In this document: positions 36,149 through 45,977 of the stretch, in pieces
Layout: each line of letters opens with the position of its first letter
How positions within the stretch are numbered: position 1 is the stretch's first letter
NCBI RefSeq assembly: GCF_001641615.1
Contig: NZ_LRRU01000023.1
Location: 245,768 to 309,767 of the forward strand
Reading direction: 5' to 3'
Length of the DNA stretch: 64,000 bases
Origin: Pseudoalteromonas gelatinilytica
GTDB taxonomy: Bacteria > Pseudomonadota > Gammaproteobacteria > Enterobacterales > Alteromonadaceae
Made by a program: the position numbers and the translations under genes
Notes under the pieces: model-generated
What the model was told of the DNA's origin: nothing
What the model saw: only the letters and a program-made list of their open reading frames with translations
Databases searched by the model: none

Positions 36149-37918
36149 TTATTTATTACTAAGCCAAACTGCTTGGTAAGGAGCCAAAGACAAGGTTTGA
36201 GTATGTTCTGCAATCACTTCTGCGCTGATCAGATCTTTCCACTGCTCTGTTTCTATTAAGTTCAAATCAGCAAGGGTGAGTGTTTGTACCTCATCACTAA
36301 TGTTATAAACACAAAACATGCTCTGTGAACGGTTAATACTTTGTCGCCAAAAACCAAATAACCCCTCGCTTAAATGCAACGTATATTGGGTTGCATTAGG
36401 ATGAAATGCACTTTGTGCCTTCCGAATAGCCATTAGGTTTTTCATCGCTTTAAACACAGTACGATGATGAGCATTTTCGTTACTCAGCTTTGCCAATAAA
36501 TCAGATTCCTGCCAACGGTGACGGTTAATCGCTCGGTTATGCTGACTATTTTCAAAGCGATCATAATCGTTGGTGGTACCAAGTAGGCTATGAATATACA
36601 AACCAGGAATACCTTCAAGCGCAAACATAATGGCATGTGCACATAAAAAGCGAGCAACCCCCCACTTATCAGGGCCTTGATGCGTTCCTTGCAATGCATC
36701 AAATAAGGCAATGTTTAACTCATAAGGGGTATTGGTACCATCTGGTGCGGTACGTAATGAGACTTTACCGCCATATTTTGCAGTTGTACTTACCATTTCC
36801 GCTATTTGCGCTTGATCGAGCAAGCCTTCAACGGGGCGCAAACCAATGCCATCATGAGATGCGATAAAGTTAAAGTAAGCCGTACCTTGTTGGGCTGGCG
36901 GCATACTCATCATCCAATGTTTTAATGCGGTGCTGTCACCACTGAGCAAAGTGTGCAATAACAGCGGTGGCAGTGAGAAATTGTAAATACAGTGCGCTTC
37001 GTTGGCATTACCAAAGTACGACAGGTTTTCGCGGTTAGGAATGTTGGTTTCAGTGATAATAATCACATTAGGTTCAACATGCTCTATAAGGGTACGAAGT
37101 AACCTGATCACCTCATGAGTTTCAGGTAAGTTGATGCAGCGGGTATTAAGCTTTTTCCATAAAAATGCCACTGCATCAAGACGAAAAATACGTACACCAT
37201 TATCTAAGTAATGGCGAATTATCCCCACAAATTCATTCAGTACATCTGGGTTGGCAAAATCAAAATCAACTTGGTCATGACTAAAGGTACACCATACATG
37301 TTGCAAACCATCTTTTGTTTCAACCGCTTGTAAAAGCGGTGATGTACGCGGGCGAACAACTTGCACAAGGTCGTCACTTGGCTTCGCGGTTTTAAAGTAC
37401 CCTTTCCCCGGCTCTTTGCCTTGAATAAAGTTTTCAAACCAAACGCTGCGGCTTGAACAATGGTTAATCACTAAATCGGCCATCAACCTAACATCCGCTG
37501 AAATATCGCGAACATGCTGCCAATTGCCAAGTGCTTCATTCACTTGCACATAGTTCATCACCGCAAAACCTTCGTCGGAACTATATGGGTAAAACGGCAA
37601 AATATGCAGGGCATTGAGTTCAGGCAAACACTGGTTTTTAACAAAGCGATGCAAGGTATGCAAAGGCGGCTCTTCAGGCTTAGCAACCGCGTCATCCGTA
37701 TTAGCATGACGAATGATAGAATCACCATAAGCGATTAAAATCATATCTTGCTCATCCCAACGGTTTTTATGCGGCGTTGGGTCACGAACAGGATCATCAC
37801 CTTGCATCGTATTGATCAGCCTGTCGGCAAGTTGTTCAAGGGTTGTTGGTAGTTCAACCTCAGCATAAATACACGTTAAATGTTGTATAACCCGTTGTTG
37901 CAAAAGCTCTAAAGTCAC
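36149..37918 (-). CDS. GH13_18 sucrose-phosphorylase-like enzyme, probably glucosylglycerate phosphorylase
   Basis: 589 aa. GH13 motifs are present: LMADLVINHCS, the nucleophile Asp in VRIFRLDAVAF, the acid/base Glu in IIITETNIPNREN and FIASHDGIGLRPVEG. Length and order fit subfamily GH13_18, which splits alpha-glucosides with phosphate to give glucose 1-phosphate. Because the two genes just upstream look like glucosyl-3-phosphoglycerate synthase and a kinase-phosphatase fusion, the best guess is glucosylglycerate phosphorylase rather than sucrose phosphorylase. The gap to the synthase is 12 bases, one operon. Sucrose cannot be excluded from sequence alone. Confidence 0.8.
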   Translation of the reverse strand: MTLELLQQRVIQHLTCIYAEVELPTTLEQLADRLINTMQGDDPVRDPTPHKNRWDEQDMILIAYGDSIIRHANTDDAVAKPEEPPLHTLHRFVKNQCLPELNALHILPFYPYSSDEGFAVMNYVQVNEALGNWQHVRDISADVRLMADLVINHCSSRSVWFENFIQGKEPGKGYFKTAKPSDDLVQVVRPRTSPLLQAVETKDGLQHVWCTFSHDQVDFDFANPDVLNEFVGIIRHYLDNGVRIFRLDAVAFLWKKLNTRCINLPETHEVIRLLRTLIEHVEPNVIIITETNIPNRENLSYFGNANEAHCIYNFSLPPLLLHTLLSGDSTALKHWMMSMPPAQQGTAYFNFIASHDGIGLRPVEGLLDQAQIAEMVSTTAKYGGKVSLRTAPDGTNTPYELNIALFDALQGTHQGPDKWGVARFLCAHAIMFALEGIPGLYIHSLLGTTNDYDRFENSQHNRAINRHRWQESDLLAKLSNENAHHRTVFKAMKNLMAIRKAQSAFHPNATQYTLHLSEGLFGFWRQSINRSQSMFCVYNISDEVQTLTLADLNLIETEQWKDLISAEVIAEHTQTLSLAPYQAVWLSNK

Positions 37919-37930
37919 GTGCCTTCCCCG

Positions 37931-39151
37931 TTAAATATAATCTTTGTTATCAAGCTCTACGGCTTCTTCTAAGCGAGCAAATACATCTGGCATTGCCGAA
38001 GCAACTCGGTTCCAACTCGGCACAAACGGTGCTTCCATTGGGTTTTCTAAAAAGTGCTGACCCGCATTCATGATATTTTGTGCAAACATTTCGACCGCTT
38101 TTTCTTCATGGTGAATATCAAGTGTTAAGCCATTCATCAGCGCATCATTGTGATAGGTTTCAATAAAATCGAGTGCGATACGGTAATAGGTTGCTTTTAA
38201 CGACCGAATTGTTTCACTGGTAAAGGTAACCCCCTGCGTAGCCAGCTTCCTGAATAAAGCTTTGGTAATATCAATCGACATTTTTGACAAGCCTGCCGCT
38301 TGGTTTTCTAGCGATAGGTCTTGGTGTTTATGATCATAGTTATCAGCAATATCGACCTGACACAAACGGTTATGCGAGTAGTTACGATACATCTCTGATA
38401 ACACGCCAATTTCGAGACCCCAGTCACTTGGAATACGAATATCGTTGAGTACATCACGGCGGAATGAAAACTCACCCGCTAATGGGTAGCGAAACGAATC
38501 CATGTATTCTAAATAATCGTTGCTGCCTAAAATTGTTTTAAATGAACGCAATAATGGGGTTACCAGCAAACGTGACACGCGACCATTAATTTTGCCCTCA
38601 GCGGTGCGCGGGTAAAACCCTTTACAAAATTCATAGTTAAAACGAGGGTGAGCAACGGGGTAAATTAAGCGTGCTAAAAGCGCTCTGTCGTAAGTCAAAA
38701 TATCGCAGTCATGCAGCGCAATTGACTCAACTTTTGAGGTTGCCAACTTATAGCCCATGCAATACCAAACATTGCGACCTTTACCTAGCTCTCGTGGGGC
38801 AACGCCCAATTTTTGTAGTTCTTTATCAAGAGCCTGTAAACGCGGACCATCATTCCAAAGTACTTTATGAGGCTGATCAAGCTCCGCAAAAAACTGCAGG
38901 GCATGACGATATTGGCTTTCATCAGCGCGATCTAAACCAATGGTAATTTGCGATAAATAAGGTACATGTTTCAGTTCTGCAATTATATTTTGCAATGCGG
39001 GTCCTTCTAGCTCACTGTAAAGCGAAGGTAAAATTAGGCCCATTGGGCGTTGTTTTGAAAAGCCCAACAACTCTTTTTCTAGTTCTTCTACTGGGCGGTC
39101 AGCAATATTGTGTAAGGTCGTGATAATGCCATTTTGATAAAAATCAGCCAT
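37931..39151 (-). CDS. Glucosyl-3-phosphoglycerate synthase-like glycosyltransferase (GpgS-like)
   Basis: 406 aa from the ATG at 39151, which overlaps the stop of the kinase-phosphatase gene by 8 bases (ATGGCTGA). Features of the GT81/GpgS group: MGLILPSLYSELEGPALQNI, GKGRNVWYCMGYKLA, the metal-binding acidic cluster in IALHDCDILTYDR and FSFRRDVLNDIRIPSDWGLEIG. The family transfers glucose from NDP-glucose to 3-phosphoglycerate, the first step to the compatible solute glucosylglycerate. Mannosyl transfer is an alternative. Confidence 0.75.
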   Translation of the reverse strand: MADFYQNGIITTLHNIADRPVEELEKELLGFSKQRPMGLILPSLYSELEGPALQNIIAELKHVPYLSQITIGLDRADESQYRHALQFFAELDQPHKVLWNDGPRLQALDKELQKLGVAPRELGKGRNVWYCMGYKLATSKVESIALHDCDILTYDRALLARLIYPVAHPRFNYEFCKGFYPRTAEGKINGRVSRLLVTPLLRSFKTILGSNDYLEYMDSFRYPLAGEFSFRRDVLNDIRIPSDWGLEIGVLSEMYRNYSHNRLCQVDIADNYDHKHQDLSLENQAAGLSKMSIDITKALFRKLATQGVTFTSETIRSLKATYYRIALDFIETYHNDALMNGLTLDIHHEEKAVEMFAQNIMNAGQHFLENPMEAPFVPSWNRVASAMPDVFARLEEAVELDNKDYI

Positions 39152-40886
39152 GAGATTGCTCCTGTTTTGCTGCAAAACGCGCTTTGATGATAGTTAACGC
39201 AGAAACTTCTTGAACCCAACCTGCTGGGGCTGGTTTTTCGCTGAGCTGCCATGCTTTTTGTAATATTTGTGATTGCACTTGGCTGCCAGGATTATTGATT
39301 AAAATAGCGGTGTCAGCCGCTTTTAGCATGGCTACATCGTTTTGACTGTCGCCAAGGGCAATCACAGTAAATGGATTGCGATAGGCTTTTTTGAACTGAT
39401 TTAACAGCCACTTTTGTGCAAGTCCTTTATTGTTACCTTTGGTTAAATGGATAAAACGCCCGCCAACAAGCACTTCGTAGCCTGCTTGGCTCATTGCATC
39501 TATCAAGCCCTGCTTTTCTTCATCACTGCCCGAAAAACAAACCGGATCTGAGTACTGTCTTTGTAGAGCCAATTCACTTTTATCGACGGGGAGTCCTGTT
39601 AACTCGGCTATTTCTTGTGCACTAAATTGGCTAAACAAACGTACACAATGACTAAATTGACTGGCATATTGTTTAAGATCGTCATGCAATTTATCGGTAC
39701 TTTGCGTCATGGCAAAGCGCCAATAACCTTTATATTCATCACAGCCAATCGGCTTTACTTTAAAATAGTCTTTCGGGATATAAACAGCCGCACCATTTTC
39801 CACAATAAAAGGTTGGTGATGATCCAAACCTTTTTGAATATCAGTGACTTCAGCAAAGGTTTTGCTGGTATTAAAAATCACATTGACACCGGTATCATTC
39901 AACTTTGCCAAAAATGGTTTGATCACCTCACATTCGTAACTGTCGTGATCGAGCAATGTCCCATCTAAGTCAGTAAAAATAAGTGGTTGAGCAATTTTGT
40001 CGGCGAGCAGTTCCATCTTGGTGATATCACGCTCGGTATCAAGCAATAGTAACGCATCCACGCTGTGCGCAAGCGTGGCTAAGTTTTCCCGCGTAATACG
40101 TTCAAAATGAGAGATAAAACGTTTTAAGCTCACTTCGTCAAATGTGCCCTGCCCTTGGCCTTTTTTGGCAATTAACTTGTGCTCTTGCTCTAAGCGCCAC
40201 GCATACACATCTTCGAATGAAGGCGCTTTTAACATAATGGTGTAATCAGCCATTGCGAATACATGTTGATATTCATTTGCTAGGCAGCTATTTACGCAGC
40301 GGCGCCAAATGCCGTCGGCATCTTCTAGTTGTTCTAATTCATTTACCGGGGTTTGTAGTTGATAAGGCTGCTGGGGCGTACTGGCTACACACCAGCCTTC
40401 AAAAAACACGATATCAATCGGCTTTTGGTTGCTCGGCCACTGGTCTTTTGGCACTGGATCATCCGTTAGCTTATCAAATTGAGGTAATGGCACGCCCACT
40501 TTACCAGCCAACAAAGCTGATAAGGTTTGTTCCATTAATTGCGTATCATGTGTACCCGGTACACCACGACTCGCAAACAAAGGATGAACATCTTTAGCAA
40601 GCTCATTGCGCGCATCACGACTTAAATAAAAGTCATCGATTGATAATGACACGCTATTAAATTCGGTATTGCTATTTAGCCAAGTCACTAAGAAATCAGC
40701 GAGGGTTGTTTTGCCTGAGCCTTGGCAGCCGTTAATAGCCACCAGCATTGTTTGGCCGGTCATTTTTGCGCTCAAGATATCGTGCGCGAGGGGTATAAAA
40801 AACTGCTCACTTAAGTATTGATACTTGAGTGGTAACTGATGCTTTGCTAAAAACGGGGTAATATCCACAACATTTGCCTCTTGCAT
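39144..40886 (-). CDS. Fusion: D-glycerate 3-kinase plus HAD glucosyl/mannosyl-3-phosphoglycerate phosphatase
   Basis: 580 aa, two enzymes in one chain. Residues ~1-290 form a P-loop kinase of the GLYK/YggC type: GCQGSGKTTLADF (53-65), SIDDFYLSR and FFEGWCVAS. Residues ~300-580 form a HAD phosphatase of the MPGP/cof-like type: IFTDLDGTLLD (303-313, nucleophile Asp306), VIFNTSKTFAEV and VIALGDSQNDVAML. The kinase half would phosphorylate D-glycerate to 3-phosphoglycerate; the phosphatase half would turn glucosyl-3-phosphoglycerate into glucosylglycerate. First gene of the operon. No frameshift is needed to join the halves. Confidence 0.78.
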   Translation of the reverse strand: MQEANVVDITPFLAKHQLPLKYQYLSEQFFIPLAHDILSAKMTGQTMLVAINGCQGSGKTTLADFLVTWLNSNTEFNSVSLSIDDFYLSRDARNELAKDVHPLFASRGVPGTHDTQLMEQTLSALLAGKVGVPLPQFDKLTDDPVPKDQWPSNQKPIDIVFFEGWCVASTPQQPYQLQTPVNELEQLEDADGIWRRCVNSCLANEYQHVFAMADYTIMLKAPSFEDVYAWRLEQEHKLIAKKGQGQGTFDEVSLKRFISHFERITRENLATLAHSVDALLLLDTERDITKMELLADKIAQPLIFTDLDGTLLDHDSYECEVIKPFLAKLNDTGVNVIFNTSKTFAEVTDIQKGLDHHQPFIVENGAAVYIPKDYFKVKPIGCDEYKGYWRFAMTQSTDKLHDDLKQYASQFSHCVRLFSQFSAQEIAELTGLPVDKSELALQRQYSDPVCFSGSDEEKQGLIDAMSQAGYEVLVGGRFIHLTKGNNKGLAQKWLLNQFKKAYRNPFTVIALGDSQNDVAMLKAADTAILINNPGSQVQSQILQKAWQLSEKPAPAGWVQEVSALTIIKARFAAKQEQSHG

Positions 40887-40966
40887 AATCGCTCCTACCA
40901 GTATGACATAGAGATAAATGCAGTTAGTAGACCAGTTTTATAATTCCTTATTTTTTAAATGGTTAC

Positions 40967-40996
40967 AAAAAAAGCGCATATTTAATGCGCTTTTTT
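40967..40996. terminator. Bidirectional terminator downstream of uraA
   Basis: AAAAAAAGCGCAT ... ATGCGCTTTTTT, perfect stem with runs on both sides. It lies downstream of uraA on the minus strand and about 80 bases upstream of the next operon. Confidence 0.85.
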
Positions 40997-41024
40997 GGTG
41001 CAATATTCAAGCAGTATTTAAGTT

Positions 41025-42263
41025 CTAATCAGCTTGTTGCACTGCTTTGGGGAGAACAGCATTTAAGATAATCCCCAAAATTGCGCATAAGCTCACACCT
41101 TGTAAACTAAACTCATCACCACCGATATGCATGCCACCAATACCAAACACTAAAATCAGTGCGACGATAGTCAGATTACGAGGCGCGGTAAGGTCTTCAC
41201 CTGATTTTACTAAGGTATTTAAACCTACAACGGCGATAGAACCAAACAGCAAAATCATGATGCCGCCCATCACAGGAACCGGAATAGTTTGTAAACCCGC
41301 GCCCATTTTTGCCACAAACGCGAGCACAATTGCGATAATTGCCGTCCAAAGCATCACGCGAGGGTTGAAGTTACGCGTAAGCATTACCGCCCCCGTTACT
41401 TCAGAGTACGTTGTATTAGGTGGACCACCAAAAACTGATGCCGCAGAGGTTGCTAAGCCATCACCAAATAAAGTGCGGTGTAAACCTGGTTTCTTTAAAT
41501 AGTCTTTACCCGTGACTTGGCTAATAGCCATCATATCGCCAATATGTTCAATAGCGGGCGCAATGGCCACCGGCACCATAAACAAAATAGCTTGCCACTT
41601 AAACTCAGGGTAAGTAAATGCCGGCACAGCAAACCAGTTTGCTTCAGTAACCGCATTAAATTCAACAATTCCTAAAAAGAGCGAAGCTAGGTAACCTGCA
41701 ACCACACCTGCAAGAATAGGAATAAGTTTAAATACACCTTTGCCCCATACCGCAAAAATCAGCGTAACCAGTAATGATAAACCAGATACCCAAATTGCTT
41801 GCTCATAAGGAACTAATTGTGCACTGCCATCCCCTGCTTTACCCATTGCCATATTCACAGCGACGGGGGCTAAGGCTAAACCAATCACCATGATCACAGG
41901 GCCAACAACCACAGGTGGTAACACTTTATGCAGCGCATTCACGCCTTTAAATTTTACAATCAAGCTAAGCGCAAAATAGCAAAAGCCTGCCACCATTAAA
42001 CCACCCATAGTTGCGGGAATGCCCCACATTTGTACCGAGGCGATAATAGGTGCAATGAAAGCAAAAGATGATGCTAAAAAGATGGGAACTTGGCCTTTGG
42101 TAACCACATGAAACAGTAAAGTTCCTAAACCTGCAGTAAATAAAGCCACATTAGGATCAAGGCCTGTAAGTAACGGCACAAGTACCAGTGCGCCAAATGC
42201 GACAAACAGCATTTGCGCGCCAGTTAGAATGGTTTTTAACGAAAATGTTTGATGATTTTCCAC
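41025..42263 (-). CDS. uraA: Uracil permease, NCS2 family
   Basis: 412 aa with about 14 membrane segments. NCS2 signatures: LTGLDPNVALFTAGLGTLLF, VAIAPAIEHIGDMMAIS with the substrate-binding Glu, and GGPPNTTYSEVTGAVMLTRN. The transporter brings in uracil with protons. The gene follows upp by 10 bases, the same upp-uraA order as in E. coli, which fixes uracil as the likely substrate. Confidence 0.92.
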   Translation of the reverse strand: MENHQTFSLKTILTGAQMLFVAFGALVLVPLLTGLDPNVALFTAGLGTLLFHVVTKGQVPIFLASSFAFIAPIIASVQMWGIPATMGGLMVAGFCYFALSLIVKFKGVNALHKVLPPVVVGPVIMVIGLALAPVAVNMAMGKAGDGSAQLVPYEQAIWVSGLSLLVTLIFAVWGKGVFKLIPILAGVVAGYLASLFLGIVEFNAVTEANWFAVPAFTYPEFKWQAILFMVPVAIAPAIEHIGDMMAISQVTGKDYLKKPGLHRTLFGDGLATSAASVFGGPPNTTYSEVTGAVMLTRNFNPRVMLWTAIIAIVLAFVAKMGAGLQTIPVPVMGGIMILLFGSIAVVGLNTLVKSGEDLTAPRNLTIVALILVFGIGGMHIGGDEFSLQGVSLCAILGIILNAVLPKAVQQAD

Positions 42264-42272
42264 GTGAGCGCC

Positions 42273-42902
42273 TTACACTGTGCCAAAAATCTTGTCACCG
42301 GCATCTCCTAAGCCTGGAATGATATATCCTTTTTCGTTTAAGTGACTGTCTAGAGATGCTGTGAAAATTTCAACATCTGGGTGCGCTGCAAGGGTTTTTT
42401 CTACGCCTTCTGGTGCTGCCACTAATACAATCACTTTAATATCTTTACAGCCTGCTTTTTTCAGCATATCGATAGTTGCGATCATTGAACCACCGGTTGC
42501 CAGCATTGGATCAATAACAAGGCTTAAACGCTCATCAATTTTACCAACCAGCTTTTCAAAGTAAGGTACTGGCTCTAATGTTTCTTCGTTACGCTGAAGA
42601 CCAACAACACTTACTTTTGCAGCAGGTAATAACTGCATAACACCATCCATCATACCAAGGCCGGCACGAAGAATAGGCACAACAGTAATTTTTTTACCTT
42701 TGATATGCTCTACATCTAATGTTGAACCATCCCATCCAGTGATTTGTACGCTTTCTAATGGTAGGTTTTTTGTTGCTTCGTAAGTAAGCAAGGTACCTAC
42801 TTCAGACGCCAGCTCACGGAAACTTTTTGTGCTAATACCTTGCGCGCGCATAAGGCCAAGTTTGTGTTGAACTAACGGATGAGTAATTACATGGATAGAC
42901 AT
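42273..42902 (-). CDS. upp: Uracil phosphoribosyltransferase
   Basis: 209 aa, the standard length. PRPP-binding loop in DPMLATGGSMIATI, VPILRAGLGMMDGVMQL, and the C-terminal uracil-binding YIIPGLGDAGDKIFGT. Converts uracil and PRPP to UMP in the salvage pathway. First gene of the upp-uraA operon. Confidence 0.97.
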   Translation of the reverse strand: MSIHVITHPLVQHKLGLMRAQGISTKSFRELASEVGTLLTYEATKNLPLESVQITGWDGSTLDVEHIKGKKITVVPILRAGLGMMDGVMQLLPAAKVSVVGLQRNEETLEPVPYFEKLVGKIDERLSLVIDPMLATGGSMIATIDMLKKAGCKDIKVIVLVAAPEGVEKTLAAHPDVEIFTASLDSHLNEKGYIIPGLGDAGDKIFGTV

Positions 42903-43095
42903 AAGTAGAACCTAAATGAAATAAATTACGCCTATTTTAGCGCAAAATAGTCTTCTCGACTGCAAAAAATGCATGTTCACCGCATTAATTCTTTGAATTG
43001 GTCTAATATTATACAGCACCTTGCAAATATTAATTTTTTTGCAACAACACGCACCGGCAATGTTTAACAATTCATTTATTTTTGGGCCTGCAGTA

Positions 43096-43914
43096 ATGAA
43101 AACGCTTATCTTCACTTCGATACTCCTTCTGTGTATTTGCTTACCAGCCCACAGTGAAACACTCGATATTCAAGTTATGGCTGACTTTGTTCCGCAAGAT
43201 GGCGGTAACCCTGAAAATGAGGCCACCACGTTTTTGCTGGCTGCCGCAGCTGAATTAGGCGATGAAATCAGCCTACATTTTATACCTGCAAGCCGCTTAA
43301 GAGAGTGGCAGCAACTAAGAAAAATGAACAATGTTTGTTTGTACAATAAATTAAAAACCCCAGAGCGTGAGGTTCATGCTGTGTTTAGTCAGTACCCTCT
43401 GATGGCATTTCCTTCAAATAAACTGGTGGTATTTAATAAGCCCACTATTCCAGACGCCATTACCCTACTACAAGCTATCTATTACTACGACTTAACAATA
43501 GGGGTCACCAAAGGCCGTTCTTACTCAGAAGAGATTGATAAGTTTGTCCGTTTAAATGATGAGCACTTTTTCATACTCGATGGGGCAACAAATGCACCAA
43601 GGCTTGGGCAAATGTTATTTCAAAATAAAATTGATGCCGTTTTAGAATACCAAACTGTATTTAGCAACCGTTATAAACGAGCTCCGGGAATGAGTAGTAT
43701 TCGTTACCTCAGCCTTAAACCAGAAAAAGCCGCGGTGTTTGGTTATATTGCTTGCTCACCAACAGAGGTCGGCAAACAAGCAATCGCGCTGTTCGACAAA
43801 GCGCTTAAAACAGAAAAAGTACGCACTTTAATTAGTGAGCGTTTAATGACGCTATTTCATGAAGGTGAAAACACACAAATTGTAAATGCCTTCAATGCAG
43901 CGTTTGAGCACTAA
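43096..43914 (+). CDS. Periplasmic solute-binding protein, family 3 type
   Basis: 272 aa from the ATG at 43096, chosen because the signal peptide MKTLIFTSILLLCICLPAHS begins there; the frame extends to 43021. DIQVMADFVPQDGG, GVTKGRSYSEEIDKF and GQMLFQNKIDAVLEYQ fit the SBP_bac_3 fold (amino-acid-binding-like). Marine gammaproteobacteria carry many such orphan proteins without transporter genes; ligand unknown. It is convergent with, and overlaps by four bases, the oxidoreductase gene on the other strand. Confidence 0.72.
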   Translation: MKTLIFTSILLLCICLPAHSETLDIQVMADFVPQDGGNPENEATTFLLAAAAELGDEISLHFIPASRLREWQQLRKMNNVCLYNKLKTPEREVHAVFSQYPLMAFPSNKLVVFNKPTIPDAITLLQAIYYYDLTIGVTKGRSYSEEIDKFVRLNDEHFFILDGATNAPRLGQMLFQNKIDAVLEYQTVFSNRYKRAPGMSSIRYLSLKPEKAAVFGYIACSPTEVGKQAIALFDKALKTEKVRTLISERLMTLFHEGENTQIVNAFNAAFEH

Positions 43915-44882
43915 GCCGATAAAATCTGCTCCATAACCCAACTTGTGTGTAATGCAGTTTCACCAGTTGATGGGTGGGGTTGCTGAGCATGAAAATAGTT
44001 CGCCATGTTTTCAACATGATATTGTTGAATATGTGCAGGGTTATCAATTACGAGCTGTTGTGCGCCCTGTGCATTGTTAAGCACAATCGGCTTTTCGTCA
44101 AAAACACTAAAGCTAAGCTCGCCTTCACTGCCATAAATAATCACATCATCAAAACGATTTGCTGAAGCAAAGTTCCAGCTCCCGGTGCCTGTAACACCCG
44201 ATTGATGCTGCCAGTGAGCGGTAATAGCATCGAATGCTGAATATAAGCCTTGTTGATTAGCGCATAAACCATGCACCTTATTAAAATCACCTAAAAGGTA
44301 AGCAAGTAAATCAAGGCCATGGCTGGCTAAATCGTCAAAGTAACCACCTCGTGCTACTGTTTGATCGGTACGCCAATTATACTCTCCCGATAAATCTAGG
44401 GGATTCGGCGACTTACTTAAATGCCAACTTACATGACGAGGCTTACCAATCGCACCTTGCTCAAGTAATTGTTTAACGTGATTAAAGCGTGGTAATGAAC
44501 GGCGATAATAAGCCACAAATAGCGGCTGTTTAGCCTCTTTAAACGCTGCGACAATGTCAAGGCTGTCTTGATAACTTGGCGCCAGTGGCTTTTCGATACA
44601 ACATGGTTTACCTGCCGCAGCAACCTCAAGAGCATACACTTTATGGCTATCTGGCGGCGTGGCAATATACACGGCATCAACACTGGTATCGTTAATGAGT
44701 TCGCTTGGCGATGCGAACACCTTTGCGACATTATGGCGTTTAACGTAATCATGGGCTTTTACTAGGTCGCGGCGTGTCACCCCAATAAGCGCAATACCTT
44801 CTGCTTGTTGATAAGCAGGGCCGCTTTTCACTTCGGTTACAGCACCACAGCCGATAATGGCAAATCGCATTGGCTTATTCAT
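43911..44882 (-). CDS. Gfo/Idh/MocA family oxidoreductase
   Basis: 323 aa. N-terminal Rossmann motif (FAIIGCGAVTEVKSG), the family EKP motif in GKPCCIEKPLAPS, and the C-terminal beta sheet domain. NAD(P)-dependent sugar or polyol dehydrogenase of unknown substrate. It follows a small-molecule kinase gene by two bases, suggesting the two act on the same compound. Confidence 0.85.
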   Translation of the reverse strand: MNKPMRFAIIGCGAVTEVKSGPAYQQAEGIALIGVTRRDLVKAHDYVKRHNVAKVFASPSELINDTSVDAVYIATPPDSHKVYALEVAAAGKPCCIEKPLAPSYQDSLDIVAAFKEAKQPLFVAYYRRSLPRFNHVKQLLEQGAIGKPRHVSWHLSKSPNPLDLSGEYNWRTDQTVARGGYFDDLASHGLDLLAYLLGDFNKVHGLCANQQGLYSAFDAITAHWQHQSGVTGTGSWNFASANRFDDVIIYGSEGELSFSVFDEKPIVLNNAQGAQQLVIDNPAHIQQYHVENMANYFHAQQPHPSTGETALHTSWVMEQILSA

Positions 44883-44884
44883 TG

Positions 44885-45832
44885 CTAATCCTTTATTTTT
44901 AAGTACGTTACAAATTGCTGCTGCATGTAGCCGTTTATTTTTACATGATCAGGGTTCCAACCTGCTAAAAAGCGATAAAAATCGCTCCATGCGTAACACC
45001 AAAGCGCTCGCCAACTGCTAACAACATGCGCTGGGTTTACATTCGGTTGATAACGTTTTAGTGCCTGTGTGAGGGTGTCAAAATAGCGATTTAAATAGTC
45101 ATCTGCAACTGATTTTAATGCCGTATCATCTAAGCAACTGCCTAAAAAATACATGACATCAATCACCCCAACACCCTTACCAACATATTGAAAATCATAG
45201 CCAAGAACATGCTGGTTTTGTGGCGTAATCGCAAAATTGGCAAGCTTAGCATCACCATGAATTAACGTTTGATAAGGTGACTCACTCAGCGCTATATCAA
45301 TAGCGTGCGCCTGCGCTTTTAAGCTTAAATCACTCATGCGCTGTAGCTCATCGGGCCGCGTTGCTAAATGCCAGTAACTACCTCGCGGCCAAAGGCCATC
45401 GGCAGAGCTTGCTAAATGAAAAGCATGAAAGTGTGCAAGCCAGTTTATAATTGCTTGAATGTCGCTGTGTGTAGCACTTGCAGGCTGGTAGCCAAGCGCA
45501 CTGAAATCACTAAATACCAGCGCTTGCTTACTGCCCTCTTGTATTGCCTCAATACAGTGGATAGCCGCAGCTTCATGGGGTAATTGCTTAGCGTAATGCC
45601 GATACCAATTAAATTCGACTAAGTAAGATTGGCGCTTTCTGGCAAGTGCAAAATCACTTTGTTTTATACGACTATGATTAATCTGGCTAGGCACTTCAAT
45701 CGCTTTAATTACCGCAGCAGCACCATTCATTTGGCAACGAATAATCTCACCACATCCACTCCATACTAATGCAGCTTGCTGTAGCTCTGTAATATTTGAA
45801 AAGTGACAAGTAACGAATTGCCTAAGATCCAT
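44885..45832 (-). CDS. Aminoglycoside-phosphotransferase/EcKinase-like small-molecule kinase
   Basis: 315 aa with protein-kinase-like fold features: catalytic loop TLIHGDAKLANFAI and metal-binding Asp in LGYDFQYVGKGVGVIDV. The GxG loop and lysine are less clear at the N-terminus (AAAVIKAIEVPS). Family members phosphorylate small alcohols, sugars, choline or steroids. Paired with the Gfo/Idh gene in a two-gene operon; an antibiotic-resistance role is not suggested by context. Confidence 0.72.
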   Translation of the reverse strand: MDLRQFVTCHFSNITELQQAALVWSGCGEIIRCQMNGAAAVIKAIEVPSQINHSRIKQSDFALARKRQSYLVEFNWYRHYAKQLPHEAAAIHCIEAIQEGSKQALVFSDFSALGYQPASATHSDIQAIINWLAHFHAFHLASSADGLWPRGSYWHLATRPDELQRMSDLSLKAQAHAIDIALSESPYQTLIHGDAKLANFAITPQNQHVLGYDFQYVGKGVGVIDVMYFLGSCLDDTALKSVADDYLNRYFDTLTQALKRYQPNVNPAHVVSSWRALWCYAWSDFYRFLAGWNPDHVKINGYMQQQFVTYLKIKD

Positions 45833-45907
45833 AACGCTCTGTAATTTATATAAACCGATGGCAATGGTAGGTGATATTGGCTATTGGCACAACGGCCTAT
45901 AGGCAAT

Positions 45908-45934
45908 AAAAAACCCGTGCTAAGCACGGGTTTT
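45908..45934 (-). terminator. Rho-independent terminator after fadE
   Basis: AAAACCCGTGC-TAA-GCACGGGTTTT, an 11-bp perfect stem 44 bases beyond the fadE stop. Confidence 0.88.
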
Positions 45935-45977
45935 CGAAGATAAAGTCCTAATACTGCTCAGGACTTGCATTGTTGAA

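Noticed and set aside
36149..37918. Naming the GH13 enzyme sucrose phosphorylase
   Set aside because: Fold and length fit, but the operon partners point to glucosylglycerate; no sucrose uptake or regulator gene is nearby.
44885..45832. Antibiotic resistance aminoglycoside phosphotransferase
   Set aside because: Only the general kinase fold is shared; pairing with a Gfo/Idh oxidoreductase suggests metabolic use.
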